Shown here: positions 38,532 through 47,342 of the stretch, in pieces
How the letters are laid out: each line of letters starts with the position of its first letter
Numbering within the stretch: position 1 is the stretch's first letter
Assembly: GCF_000318095.2 (NCBI RefSeq)
Contig: NZ_KB290717.1
Location: 429,930-493,929 of the forward strand
Length of the DNA: 64,000 nucleotides
Source of the DNA: Alloprevotella sp. oral taxon 473 str. F0040
Lineage (GTDB): Bacteria > Bacteroidota > Bacteroidia > Bacteroidales > Bacteroidaceae
Reading direction: 5' to 3'
Translations under genes and position numbers: made by a program
Notes under the pieces: generated by a model
Databases searched by the model: none
Told to the model about the DNA's origin: nothing
Seen by the model: only the letters and a program-made list of their open reading frames with translations

Positions 38532-41213
38532 ATGAAAGTACTACGCATTCTTCTCCTGGCACCCCTCATCGTTTCTCTACTTGCTGCTTGTCAACGCAGC
38601 GAGAAGCGATATCTTGTCGGCGTTTCTCAATGTTCCAATGACATCTGGCGAGACAAACTCAATACCGAGCTGCGTATTGGCTCTTATTATTACAACAATC
38701 TTGATATTACCATTGCTTCTGCCAACGATAATGACGATGAGCAGATTCATCAAATCGACAGCCTTGTAGATATAGGGGTCGATCTATTGGTCGTATCTCC
38801 CAATAAGTTAAGCACTATCTCTGAGGCAATCGACCGGGCATACGACAAAGGTATACCAGTCATCTTGTTTGACCGCAAAAGCGATTCACCCAAATATACA
38901 GCCTACATGGGAGCTGACAACTATGAGATAGGGCGCACTATGGGCAGCTACATTGTAAGTAAGCTGAAAGGACATGGCAATGTAGTGGAGATCATGGGAC
39001 TCAAGGGATCGTCACCAGCCATAGAAAGGCACCGTGGTTTTGTCGATGTACTGAAGAAATACCCCAACATTCATCTGCTTGAAAGTAGAAGTGCTGATTG
39101 GACTGCTCCTAATGCCAGCAAAGAAATGGACATTCTCATGGCACATCATCCTGTGATAGATGCCGTATTTGCTCACAATGACCGCATGACTCTAGGAGCT
39201 AGAGATGCGATGAAAGCAGCCTCGCGTAAAGACAGTGTAATCTTTGTTGGTATTGATGCACTGCCCATGCCTGATGGTGGCTTAGATGCTGTGCGAGAGC
39301 GTAGAATGTCAGCATCATGTATCTACCCCACTCGAGGAGACCGTGTCATAGAATTAGCTATGAATATCCTAGAAGGTCGCCCTTACGTTCGTAATAATCA
39401 ATTGCCAGCAGCACTAGTGACCCAAGAGAATGCAACACTATTACTCATACAGGCAGAAGAATTAAAACGACAATATGCACGATTGGAAAATATCCATGGT
39501 AAAGTAGACGACTATCTTACACGTTATCGACTACAGACTCTGTTTATCATCCTATTGGTGGTCTTTATTGTTCTCATCCTTGGTGCCGCTGTATGGCTTT
39601 TCCGATATTTTGCCTTCAAACATCGATTAGCAGAAGAGGCCACAAAGGCAAAGCTCCGTTTTTTCACTAATGTAAGCCATGAATTCCGCACCCCTCTTAC
39701 GCTAATTTCTGATCCTATTGAGCGGTTGTTAGAGGATAGCAGTCTCTCTTCCCAGCAACATAGCATTCTCGAAGTGGCTCATAAGAATACTCGTGTACTA
39801 CTAAGGCTAGTCAACGAGGTTCTTGACTTACGTAAGGCGCAAAGCGGCAATATGACCACCAGGCCATCATCCTTTGATTTGCGACTTCAACTTCAACAAT
39901 GGGTAGATAGTTTCCAAAGCATTGCTCATCAACGAAATATCTCCTTATTGCTCACTGCCCCCAAGCAGCTGAATTTTGTTGGCGACCTTCATAAAGTAGA
40001 ACGCATCTGCTATAATCTACTGTCTAATGCTGTAAAATTCACCCCAGAGGCTGGTGAAGTGAAAGTAGAAGCAGACTATCATGACAAAGGCGTTCTTATA
40101 AGTGTGAGCGACACAGGAAAGGGAATCGAGAAGTCGGATATCCCACTCATTTTTGAACGGTTCTTTCAAAGCACTAGCAACAACCACGGAGGCACAGGCA
40201 TAGGTTTAGCCGTTGTAAAGGCTTTTGTAGAAGTACATGGAGGTTCGGTGACAGTGGAAAGTGAACTGGAGCAAGGTACAACTTTCAAAGTTTATCTTCC
40301 ACAGCTTGATTTGAAGGAAAAAACACTCCTAGCATCAACAGAAGAAAAATCGAGTATTCCATCTAGTAATGAAGACGTTACAGACTATCTATCACCGTCT
40401 GCTCCTTCATCTAGCCAATCTCAAGCGAAACAACAACTCACTAGCCTAGATACCTCAGAACAAAACCAAGCCCATGTGCTCGTTGTTGATGACCATGAAT
40501 CTATTCGTGACTACGTGTCTCAGTTGCTCACCGATGCCAACTATAAAGCTTTCACAGCAGCTGACGGAGAAGCAGGATGGCAGCAAGCCTTACGTCTTGT
40601 TCCTGATCTGGTAGTGTGTGATGTATCTATGCCCATTTTAGGAGGACTTGAATTATGTAAACGACTCAAAACTCACGAAATCACCTCGCACATTCCAGTT
40701 ATTCTTCTTACGGCTAATGCTCTTGATGATCAACGTGCTGAAGGCTACGAGCATGGTGCTGATGCTTATATCACCAAACCCTTTAGTGGTAAGGTCTTGA
40801 TTTCACGAATTGAGAATCTTCTTCATAATCGTCGTATCCTTAAAGACCTCTTTGCACACAATGGTGAGTCAGAATCGAACACTGCACCAGATGCTGATGC
40901 TTTATTTATTGAGCATTTTAAGTCCAAGATTAAAGAAAAACTCTCAAATCCAGAGTTGAATGTAGAGGATTTAAGTGCAGATTTGGGTATGAGTCGTGTG
41001 CAACTCTATCGTAAGATAAAAGCGCTTACAGGATCTTCACCAGTAGAACTTATTCGCATCACGCGATTGAAACGCGCTGAAGTTCTACTCATGCATGGTG
41101 GCAAGACTATAGCAGAAGTGGCCTACGAAGTAGGATTCTCCTCTCCTTCTTATTTCTCTAAATGTTTCAAGGACTATTTTGGCTGTCTGCCTGGTAGCAA
41201 GATTCGGTCATAG
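38532..41213 (+). CDS. Hybrid two-component system sensor-regulator with sugar-binding periplasmic domain
   Basis: An 893-residue single-protein phosphorelay. Residues 1-20 are a signal/anchor ending LLAAC. Residues ~27-310 are a LacI/RbsB-type periplasmic binding domain ('YLVGVSQCSNDIWRDKLNTEL', 'VSPNKLSTISEAI', 'DRKSDS', 'VFAHNDRMTLGARDA'). TM helix ~336-357. The HisKA has H383 in 'SHEFRTPLT', and the HATPase has 'NLLSNAVKFTP', 'DTGKGI' and 'GTGIGLA'. The receiver has D697 ('VCDVSMP'), and the C-terminal AraC HTH domain covers ~800-893. This layout matches B. thetaiotaomicron BT1754, which senses fructose for fructan use; the adjacent GH32 and fructokinase genes support the same signal here. 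A strong terminator follows. Confidence 0.93.
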   Translation: MKVLRILLLAPLIVSLLAACQRSEKRYLVGVSQCSNDIWRDKLNTELRIGSYYYNNLDITIASANDNDDEQIHQIDSLVDIGVDLLVVSPNKLSTISEAIDRAYDKGIPVILFDRKSDSPKYTAYMGADNYEIGRTMGSYIVSKLKGHGNVVEIMGLKGSSPAIERHRGFVDVLKKYPNIHLLESRSADWTAPNASKEMDILMAHHPVIDAVFAHNDRMTLGARDAMKAASRKDSVIFVGIDALPMPDGGLDAVRERRMSASCIYPTRGDRVIELAMNILEGRPYVRNNQLPAALVTQENATLLLIQAEELKRQYARLENIHGKVDDYLTRYRLQTLFIILLVVFIVLILGAAVWLFRYFAFKHRLAEEATKAKLRFFTNVSHEFRTPLTLISDPIERLLEDSSLSSQQHSILEVAHKNTRVLLRLVNEVLDLRKAQSGNMTTRPSSFDLRLQLQQWVDSFQSIAHQRNISLLLTAPKQLNFVGDLHKVERICYNLLSNAVKFTPEAGEVKVEADYHDKGVLISVSDTGKGIEKSDIPLIFERFFQSTSNNHGGTGIGLAVVKAFVEVHGGSVTVESELEQGTTFKVYLPQLDLKEKTLLASTEEKSSIPSSNEDVTDYLSPSAPSSSQSQAKQQLTSLDTSEQNQAHVLVVDDHESIRDYVSQLLTDANYKAFTAADGEAGWQQALRLVPDLVVCDVSMPILGGLELCKRLKTHEITSHIPVILLTANALDDQRAEGYEHGADAYITKPFSGKVLISRIENLLHNRRILKDLFAHNGESESNTAPDADALFIEHFKSKIKEKLSNPELNVEDLSADLGMSRVQLYRKIKALTGSSPVELIRITRLKRAEVLLMHGGKTIAEVAYEVGFSSPSYFSKCFKDYFGCLPGSKIRS

Positions 41214-41317
41214 ACGACAGCACAAGTTACCTTCAAGAAGCCCTATCTTTAAAACTTGATTATTACGATTAAATCTCCCTTCACCCAAAGAATACTGTAC
41301 AGATTCTTCTATAATTT

Positions 41318-41357
41318 TGCTCCTTATCTTAATTTGATAGATAAGGGGCATTTTTAT
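41318..41357 (+). terminator. Intrinsic terminator after the hybrid sensor gene
   Basis: TGCTCCTTATC (41318-41328) pairs with GATAAGGGGCA (41340-41350), including one G-T wobble, then TTTTTATTTAT. Confidence 0.85.
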
Positions 41358-41430
41358 TTATCAGAATCTAACTCTCATATTCTCTGATATTTGCATAAAA
41401 ACATAGAATGCTACAAATCGTACATTGTCT

Positions 41431-41458
41431 AAAATATATGATACATGTACTATATTTT
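41431..41458 (+). promoter_or_regulatory. Inverted repeat, candidate regulator site before the barrel gene
   Basis: AAAATATA (41431-41438) and TATATTTT (41451-41458) flank a nested palindrome, TACATGTA (41442-41449). It lies ~97 bp upstream of the barrel gene ATG, a plausible position for the AraC domain of the neighbouring sensor. No clear TAnnTTTG follows. Confidence 0.4.
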
Positions 41459-41554
41459 CTATGATTAGAAACAAGTGTTTCAGCGTTCTAAGACTTGAAC
41501 CTATACATTTGCATTGCTATCCTAAACTAATCTCTACTTATACCACCGAAAACC

Positions 41555-43846
41555 ATGAGAAAGACCATTATCTCTGCCTCACGTGTTCACGCACTAATCG
41601 TGGCACTAGCAGTATCTGGCGCTATCTCAGCGCAAGTAAAAAAAGATTCCAATAAAAAGGAAGAAAACAATCGCAATGTAATGCTCAATGCAGCCAGTGC
41701 CAATGGTCCTCGCGAGATTCAAATTGGTCTGCCTTCAGCTGATGTTAATGTTCTTGAGAACGGACTTCCAGTGACCTTTGCGACTAACCCTCATAGTGTC
41801 AATAGCAATTGGCGCTCTGATGCTAGTCTCTCTCATGTTGGCCTGCTCAAAATTTCAGAGACAGCCATCACAACTGGTAATATAGGCTATACCGTAAATT
41901 CATTCACCAAACTGGGACAAAAAGGGTTTCATGGTCAATTGGATTACAAAACGAATCATTTCGGACTGAACGAATATTCTCTCAATCTAAATGGTTCTCT
42001 TGGGCAAGGATGGTACTATAGTGCCAACATGTACCAAGACTTTGATCCTGGTACTTTCGACATCAAATCTAGCCAATACCAAGATCGAACTCAAATCTAT
42101 AAAGGTGCTCTCACAAAAGTGTACGACAATGGTCGCGGTAAATTTACAGCAATATACCGCAACTCAAGAAGTCATCCAGTATACACATTCGCCACACAAT
42201 CTGCTCCTTTTATTTATGTAGGTGATGGAAGTGTCCAAGAATATGGGCAATTCAGACTCGGCACAACATCCTATCTTCCTGTTGATCCTAATATGACCTA
42301 CATGGACATGCGTACAGGTGAGATTAAGGAAACCTCTCTCTACGATGCTTCTAAGAACACATCTAGTGAAGTTTTTCTTTCCAACGATTATCATTGGGAC
42401 AATGGACTCACATGGCGATTAGCAGCTCGCTACGATCATGCGCATGGAGCCTTGGTTTATCAAACACCAATGTCGCTTATTCGAGCCCAAAAAGGCGGAT
42501 ACAATTATCGTTACCGCAACATGCTTGGCATAACCAACCGCTATGATGGAGAATATGTGCAAACTCGCATGTCTTGCCTAAACTCTGGTGACATTGACGA
42601 GGTTCTTGTAACCTCTGAACTCATTAAAAAGTTTGATCAATCCACGTTTCGTCTCGGACTAAATGAATGGAACTATGAGGTGGACTATACCTCAAACACC
42701 ACCATGTACGATCAGACAGTGCCAACTGATGGAGATTATGCGAAACGCGTGTATGATGCTAATCTTCGTTCAGGGTATTTCTACGACTTCAATCGTAATG
42801 CCTCCGAATACTATAAAGGCAACGAGAATAAACTTGCGCTGTACTTCACACACGATTGGGATATAAATCGTAATCTCAATCTCTACTATGGCGGACGCTT
42901 GGAGTGGCAACGTCTAAATGGAGAAAATGCTGCGGTAAAGAACGCAATGGGGGAATATGTGAATAGATTCAGCAACTACCATATTGGTGCAACTGCAGCA
43001 GATGGAACAAAAATTTCTCCTGTAGCCTTAGACTATAATTGGTTGAATTACGATTTATCAGCTGCAGCTACCTATAAGGTTAATCCCAATTTTGGCTTAA
43101 CAGGTGACTTTACCTACATAGTACAACATCCACGTTTTGAAAACTTCTCACCTGCGACTCTGCCTAATACGGACAAAGTGATTGTGCCGCTCGGTCGCGC
43201 TGGAGTATATTACAATAACTCTTGGCTCAGTCTCACCTCGCTCTTTTCTTACATATCGAAGACTAACAACAACACGACGCTTAATCTCCAGCATAATGGA
43301 GAAATCAAAGCAGCTCCTCTCACCTATGATATCCAAACACTTGGATGGACAACTGACATCGTAGCTTCTCCCTTACAAGGCTTTAATATACACTTACTCT
43401 TCACTTACCAACGACCAACCTACAAGAAGTTTGAAACAGAAGTAGTTTTCTCTGATGGTCATCGTGATGGTATTAATGCCACAGGAAATATTGTTGCAGA
43501 GATTCCACAATATATCGTGGAGATAGATCCAAGCTACATGATAAGCCCCAAAGTGCGCCTTTGGACAAGTTTCAGATACCAAAGCAAACGCTACGCTAAC
43601 ATCAACGAAGCCTATTATTTCAATGGATATTGGGAAAGTTTTGGGGGTGTAAATTGGAAAGTAAATAACAAACTTGATTTAGGATGTACAGTAGTAAACT
43701 TCCTCAACCAAACAGGGGCGAAAGGTACCATCGCAGGTGCAGAACTCATAACCAAAGATCAAGCGAAAGACTACAAGAACGTACTTGTAACTGGAAGTTA
43801 TCTCCGTCCCTTTACCATTGAGTTCTCAGCTTCTTTGAAATTCTAA
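41555..43846 (+). CDS. TonB-receptor-like outer-membrane barrel, plug domain not recognisable
   Basis: A 763-residue exported protein with signal peptide ending 'GAISAQ' (~26). Only ~90 residues precede the first clear barrel strands ('GYTVNSFTKLGQKGFHGQLDYKTN'). A stretch 'DVNVLENGLPVTF' recalls the start of a plug, but the hallmark plug motifs and the carboxypeptidase-like N-domain are missing. Many alternating aromatic strands follow, ending 'RPFTIEFSASLKF' with a terminal Phe for BAM. No susD follows. Position between a fructose-type sensor and GH32 suggests uptake of sucrose, fructose or fructo-oligosaccharides. It could be a passive porin-like barrel or a receptor with a degenerate plug. 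Confidence 0.75.
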   Translation: MRKTIISASRVHALIVALAVSGAISAQVKKDSNKKEENNRNVMLNAASANGPREIQIGLPSADVNVLENGLPVTFATNPHSVNSNWRSDASLSHVGLLKISETAITTGNIGYTVNSFTKLGQKGFHGQLDYKTNHFGLNEYSLNLNGSLGQGWYYSANMYQDFDPGTFDIKSSQYQDRTQIYKGALTKVYDNGRGKFTAIYRNSRSHPVYTFATQSAPFIYVGDGSVQEYGQFRLGTTSYLPVDPNMTYMDMRTGEIKETSLYDASKNTSSEVFLSNDYHWDNGLTWRLAARYDHAHGALVYQTPMSLIRAQKGGYNYRYRNMLGITNRYDGEYVQTRMSCLNSGDIDEVLVTSELIKKFDQSTFRLGLNEWNYEVDYTSNTTMYDQTVPTDGDYAKRVYDANLRSGYFYDFNRNASEYYKGNENKLALYFTHDWDINRNLNLYYGGRLEWQRLNGENAAVKNAMGEYVNRFSNYHIGATAADGTKISPVALDYNWLNYDLSAAATYKVNPNFGLTGDFTYIVQHPRFENFSPATLPNTDKVIVPLGRAGVYYNNSWLSLTSLFSYISKTNNNTTLNLQHNGEIKAAPLTYDIQTLGWTTDIVASPLQGFNIHLLFTYQRPTYKKFETEVVFSDGHRDGINATGNIVAEIPQYIVEIDPSYMISPKVRLWTSFRYQSKRYANINEAYYFNGYWESFGGVNWKVNNKLDLGCTVVNFLNQTGAKGTIAGAELITKDQAKDYKNVLVTGSYLRPFTIEFSASLKF

Positions 43847-43864
43847 CAAGCTACATCACACTAA

Positions 43865-43947
43865 GAGTCCCAGTTCTGTGCTCTCTCCATTACCATTCAA
43901 CATCCCTCACAGAACAGAACATTATATAATATGCACAACTGGGACTC
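43865..43947 (+). other. Nested inverted repeats after the barrel gene
   Basis: GAGTCCCAGTT (43865-43875) pairs perfectly with AACTGGGACTC (43937-43947). Overlapping it, GTTCTGTG (43873-43880) pairs with CACAGAAC (43908-43915), the latter shared with the first TCCCTCACAGA copy. The two stems share bases 43873-43875, so they compete at the junction. Confidence 0.5.
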
Positions 43948-44202
43948 CTATGTTTATACCGCTCTGTCATCATCTATTCCCTCACAGACTTACCATTGGC
44001 CAACACAAATCATTGCCTTTCCTTGGTGAAAGGCTATTCATTCCCTCACAGACAAAAGCAACAGGCCACCAGACCATAAACTAGCACGACTACAGAGCGA
44101 AGACATTCCCTCACTGAACTTGAAAACGTCCTATACAGAGCTATAGCCAATCAAAGCACTTAACACTTTTCTAGCTCGTTTTTACTTAGATTCCCTCACA
44201 GA
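43903..44202 (+). repeat. Five dispersed copies of TCCCTCACAGA upstream of GH32
   Basis: Copies start at 43903, 43978, 44042, 44107 (TCCCTCACTGA) and 44192. The last four are extended by a preceding AT. Spacings are 75, 64, 65 and 85 bp, close to whole helical turns. They fill the 443-bp gap between barrel and GH32 genes, and I saw no other copy in the window. No CRISPR-like uniform spacers or long repeats are present. Confidence 0.75.
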
Positions 44203-44289
44203 AGCTCTATAAGAAGTGAGAGAGATTTAGACCTTTGATAAGGGATAAATCCTAATTCACTCTAAAAGGCGACCTCTAACTCTTTAGCC

Positions 44290-46197
44290 ATGAACAGAAA
44301 TTCAATACTCCTAACCACCGCATTTGTGTCAGTTTTGAGTGGGACTAATAGCACATACGCCCAACAGATTCAACAGGAACAGCGAGGAGATACAACAGTA
44401 CTCCGTATAACTAATCCCACGAAATATCTTCTCCTTCCCGTAGAAGAAGAAAAGGAAGAAGCCAAAGTACTACTTGATACGGGAAACTCTGCTGACACAT
44501 GGATGGATGTAAGGTTAGCACAAGGAAAAATAGATTATTACGTTCCTTTTCTTTTATATCCCCAAGGAAAGGAAGTAATAGTACGTATCTTAAACTTACC
44601 CCACAACGCTACTGCCCTTCAGAATTTGAAACTCAGTGATGAGTGGAAACCTGTGAATACCGACTACTATCGCCCTGTTTATCATCATACTCCATCATAT
44701 GGATGGATGAATGATGCCAATGGTCTAGTATACAAAGATGGTGAATATCATCTCTATTTTCAATACAATCCTTATGGTTCTAAATGGGGAAACATGCACT
44801 GGGGACACTCTGTAAGTCGGGATCTCGTGCATTGGCAAGAACTCTCTCCAGCCATTGCACGTGATACACTAGGGCATATATTCTCTGGAAGTTCAGTGGT
44901 AGACTTTAATAACAGTGCAGGATATGGGAAAGATGCTATCATAGCTTTCTATACTTCTCATAGTGAGAAGAATGGACAGATTCAGTGCATGGCTTATAGC
45001 ACAGATAATGGTCGAACATATACTAAATATGAAGGAAACCCAATACTTAAACCTTTTGATGGTATAAAGGATTTCCGTGACCCTAAAGTTTTCTGGTATG
45101 CTCCACAATCGGCATGGTACATGATAGTTTCAGCAGACAAAGAGATGCGTTTCTATCGTTCCACCGATTTGAAGAAATGGGACTATGTAAGTGCTTTTGG
45201 TCAGGGATATGGAGCACAACCCAACCAGTTTGAATGCCCAGACTTCTTCCCACTCTCCATTGATGGACAAGAGAAGTACGTAATGATCGTAAACATCAAT
45301 CCTGGATGTCCATTTGGTGGAAGTGCCACCCAGTATTTCATAGGAGAATTTGATGGTAAGAATTTCATTCCTGACACACCTAAAAGTACTGTTAAATGGC
45401 TAGATTTTGGCAAAGATCACTATGCAACTGTGACTTTTTCCAACACACCAGGTCGGGTGCTTGCAATGCCATGGATTAGTAATTGGCAATATGCGAATGT
45501 AACTCCCATCCAACAATATAGAGGAGCAAATGGTCTCCCTCGTGAACTCTCATTATATAGGCAGAATGGCCAATTGTATGTCGCGGCAAATGTGGCATCT
45601 GAAGTAAAACAACTGCGTAGAAAAACGACACATGTTAGTCCACTAACGGTTACAGCCCAAAGGAATAAATCCACATCGAGAGCAATGGAAGATGCACTCC
45701 GAGATGCAGAAGGTATCTTTGAACTGGAAGCGGATCTTACCCCCAACGATAACAATGGAAAAGCTGGGATTCGCCTTTATAATCTTAAGGGAGAAGAAGT
45801 GCTTATCTACCTAGATTTCGATCAACAACGGCTTGTTATGGATAGAACTAAGAGTGGTTTAATAGATTTCGGTAATAAGGCTACTCCTCATGATATCGAA
45901 AGGAACTATGACAACCAGCATAAAGAGAAAGACGGTCTGACATTGCGCCAAAAGAATTCAATTAACTATGTTAACGATTTTGCTTTAGGTACGTGGGCTC
46001 CTCTCAACCTCCTCAAAGGAAAGGCCTATCATTTTGATATTTTTGTAGATAAATGCTCTGTAGAAATCTTTGTTGATGGTGGACGGATTGCTATGACCAA
46101 TCTTGTTTTCCCGACTCAACCATATACATCAGCTGAATTCTACACTTCAGGTGGCAAAGCTAAGCTGAATAATATCAAAATTCACTCTCTACATTAA
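44290..46197 (+). CDS. Exported GH32 fructan/sucrose hydrolase
   Basis: A 635-residue enzyme hydrolysing terminal or internal beta-fructosyl bonds (inulinase, levanase or invertase type). The signal peptide ends near 'STYAQQ' (~25), with no lipobox. Residues ~28-125 form the extra beta domain found in Bacteroides GH32 proteins such as BT1760. The five-bladed catalytic propeller has nucleophile D142 in 'WMNDANG', D264 in 'FRDPKVFW' and acid/base E315 in 'FECPDFF'. The C-terminal beta-sandwich (~470-635) has 'FVDKCSVEIFVDGG'. It is followed 142 bp later by fructokinase. Linkage preference (inulin versus levan) cannot be read from the sequence. Confidence 0.95.
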   Translation: MNRNSILLTTAFVSVLSGTNSTYAQQIQQEQRGDTTVLRITNPTKYLLLPVEEEKEEAKVLLDTGNSADTWMDVRLAQGKIDYYVPFLLYPQGKEVIVRILNLPHNATALQNLKLSDEWKPVNTDYYRPVYHHTPSYGWMNDANGLVYKDGEYHLYFQYNPYGSKWGNMHWGHSVSRDLVHWQELSPAIARDTLGHIFSGSSVVDFNNSAGYGKDAIIAFYTSHSEKNGQIQCMAYSTDNGRTYTKYEGNPILKPFDGIKDFRDPKVFWYAPQSAWYMIVSADKEMRFYRSTDLKKWDYVSAFGQGYGAQPNQFECPDFFPLSIDGQEKYVMIVNINPGCPFGGSATQYFIGEFDGKNFIPDTPKSTVKWLDFGKDHYATVTFSNTPGRVLAMPWISNWQYANVTPIQQYRGANGLPRELSLYRQNGQLYVAANVASEVKQLRRKTTHVSPLTVTAQRNKSTSRAMEDALRDAEGIFELEADLTPNDNNGKAGIRLYNLKGEEVLIYLDFDQQRLVMDRTKSGLIDFGNKATPHDIERNYDNQHKEKDGLTLRQKNSINYVNDFALGTWAPLNLLKGKAYHFDIFVDKCSVEIFVDGGRIAMTNLVFPTQPYTSAEFYTSGGKAKLNNIKIHSLH

Positions 46198-46339
46198 TCG
46201 GACTGATAAGATAGAGGCAAACATAAAGGCTGTTGTATGAAGGTTATTAAGCCATCGTATATACGTTATAAATAAGTTCGAAGTAAATAATGGCTGTAAG
46301 GATTTGCAGCTTTCTAATCAACATAATAGCTCTAAAGTC

Positions 46340-47218
46340 ATGAATCCCTATATCGTCGGATTGGGAGAAGTTCTTTGGGACGTTCTCCCCGAAGGTAAAC
46401 AACTTGGTGGTGCTCCTGCCAATTTTGCCTATCACGTGTCACAGTTTGGTCATGAAGCGTTAGCCATCAGTGCTGTAGGCAATGACTCTCTTGGAGATGA
46501 AACACTTGAAGCTCTAAACGAACGAAACCTACAATACTTGATGCCACGAGTGGACTACCCTACTGGCACTGTGCAAGTGACTCTTGATAATGAAGGAATT
46601 CCTACCTACGTCATCCGCGAAGGAGTGGCTTGGGATAATATACCTTTCACTGCAGAACTTGAAGATGTAGCTCACAACACTCGTGCTGTATGCTTTGGCT
46701 CCCTTGCACAACGAAGTACAGTGTCTCGTGCAACTATCCAAGCCTTCCTAAAAGCTATGCCTAAGCACAGCTTGAAGATTTTCGATATAAACCTGCGACA
46801 AAACTTTTATACGAAGGAGATTATTCAAGAAGCTCTTAAAGCATGCAACATTCTTAAAATCAATGACGAGGAACTCGTTCTTATGGGACGCATGTTTGGT
46901 TACCCTGGTCTTGATATAGAGAATAAATGCTGGTTGCTACTTGGTAAGTATAATCTAGATATGCTTGTACTCACTTGTGGAGTCAATGGTAGCTACGTTT
47001 TCACTCATGGTGCGATGTCCTTTCAAGAAACTCCAAAAGTGGAAGTTGCAGATACAGTTGGGGCAGGAGACTCTTTTACTGGTGCTTTCGTTTCTGGTCT
47101 TCTCTTAGGAAAGTCTATCGAAGAGACTCACCGCCTTGCAGTAGACGTTAGCGCATTTGTCTGCACTTGTAAAGGGGCAATGCCTCAACTTCCTAAAGAA
47201 TTGATTAACCGATTGTAA
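46340..47218 (+). CDS. Fructokinase (PfkB/ribokinase family)
   Basis: A 292-residue cytosolic kinase phosphorylating fructose, probably to fructose-6-phosphate. ATG 46340 is chosen over an upstream TTG because 'NPYIVGLGEVLWDVLPEG' is the family N-terminus. The PfkB signature 1 is 'QLGGAPANFAYHVSQFG'. Signature 2, 'DTVGAGDSFTGAF', has the catalytic Asp in GAGD. 'SLKIFDINLRQNFY' and 'NILKINDEEL' are typical of bacterial fructokinases. It lies directly after GH32 and ends the plus-strand fructan unit, with a terminator at 47240. Confidence 0.92.
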   Translation: MNPYIVGLGEVLWDVLPEGKQLGGAPANFAYHVSQFGHEALAISAVGNDSLGDETLEALNERNLQYLMPRVDYPTGTVQVTLDNEGIPTYVIREGVAWDNIPFTAELEDVAHNTRAVCFGSLAQRSTVSRATIQAFLKAMPKHSLKIFDINLRQNFYTKEIIQEALKACNILKINDEELVLMGRMFGYPGLDIENKCWLLLGKYNLDMLVLTCGVNGSYVFTHGAMSFQETPKVEVADTVGAGDSFTGAFVSGLLLGKSIEETHRLAVDVSAFVCTCKGAMPQLPKELINRL

Positions 47219-47239
47219 ACCTGTATCTCTTTTGGAGAG

Positions 47240-47279
47240 TCCGCGTTGTAACTTTCGTTATGGCGCGGATATTTTGTAT
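47240..47279 (+). terminator. Terminator after fructokinase
   Basis: TCCGCGTTGTAAC (47240-47252) pairs with GTTATGGCGCGGA (47257-47269) through Watson-Crick and three G-T pairs around loop TTTC, then TATTTTGTAT. Confidence 0.75.
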
Positions 47280-47316
47280 AAAAAAAGCCCACAATGCTGA
47301 TTAGCATTGTGGGCTT
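47280..47316 (-). terminator. Terminator after the MFS transporter gene (minus strand)
   Basis: A perfect 14-bp stem, AAGCCCACAATGCT (47285-47298) with AGCATTGTGGGCTT (47303-47316). On the minus strand it runs into TTTTTTT. It lies back-to-back with the fructokinase terminator. Confidence 0.9.
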
Positions 47317-47342
47317 GTGCTCTGAACAGAACTAAATAGAAT

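Noticed and set aside
43903-44202. CRISPR array at the TCCCTCACAGA repeats
   Set aside because: Repeats are only 11-13 bp, spacers vary from 53 to 74 bp, and no cas gene is present.
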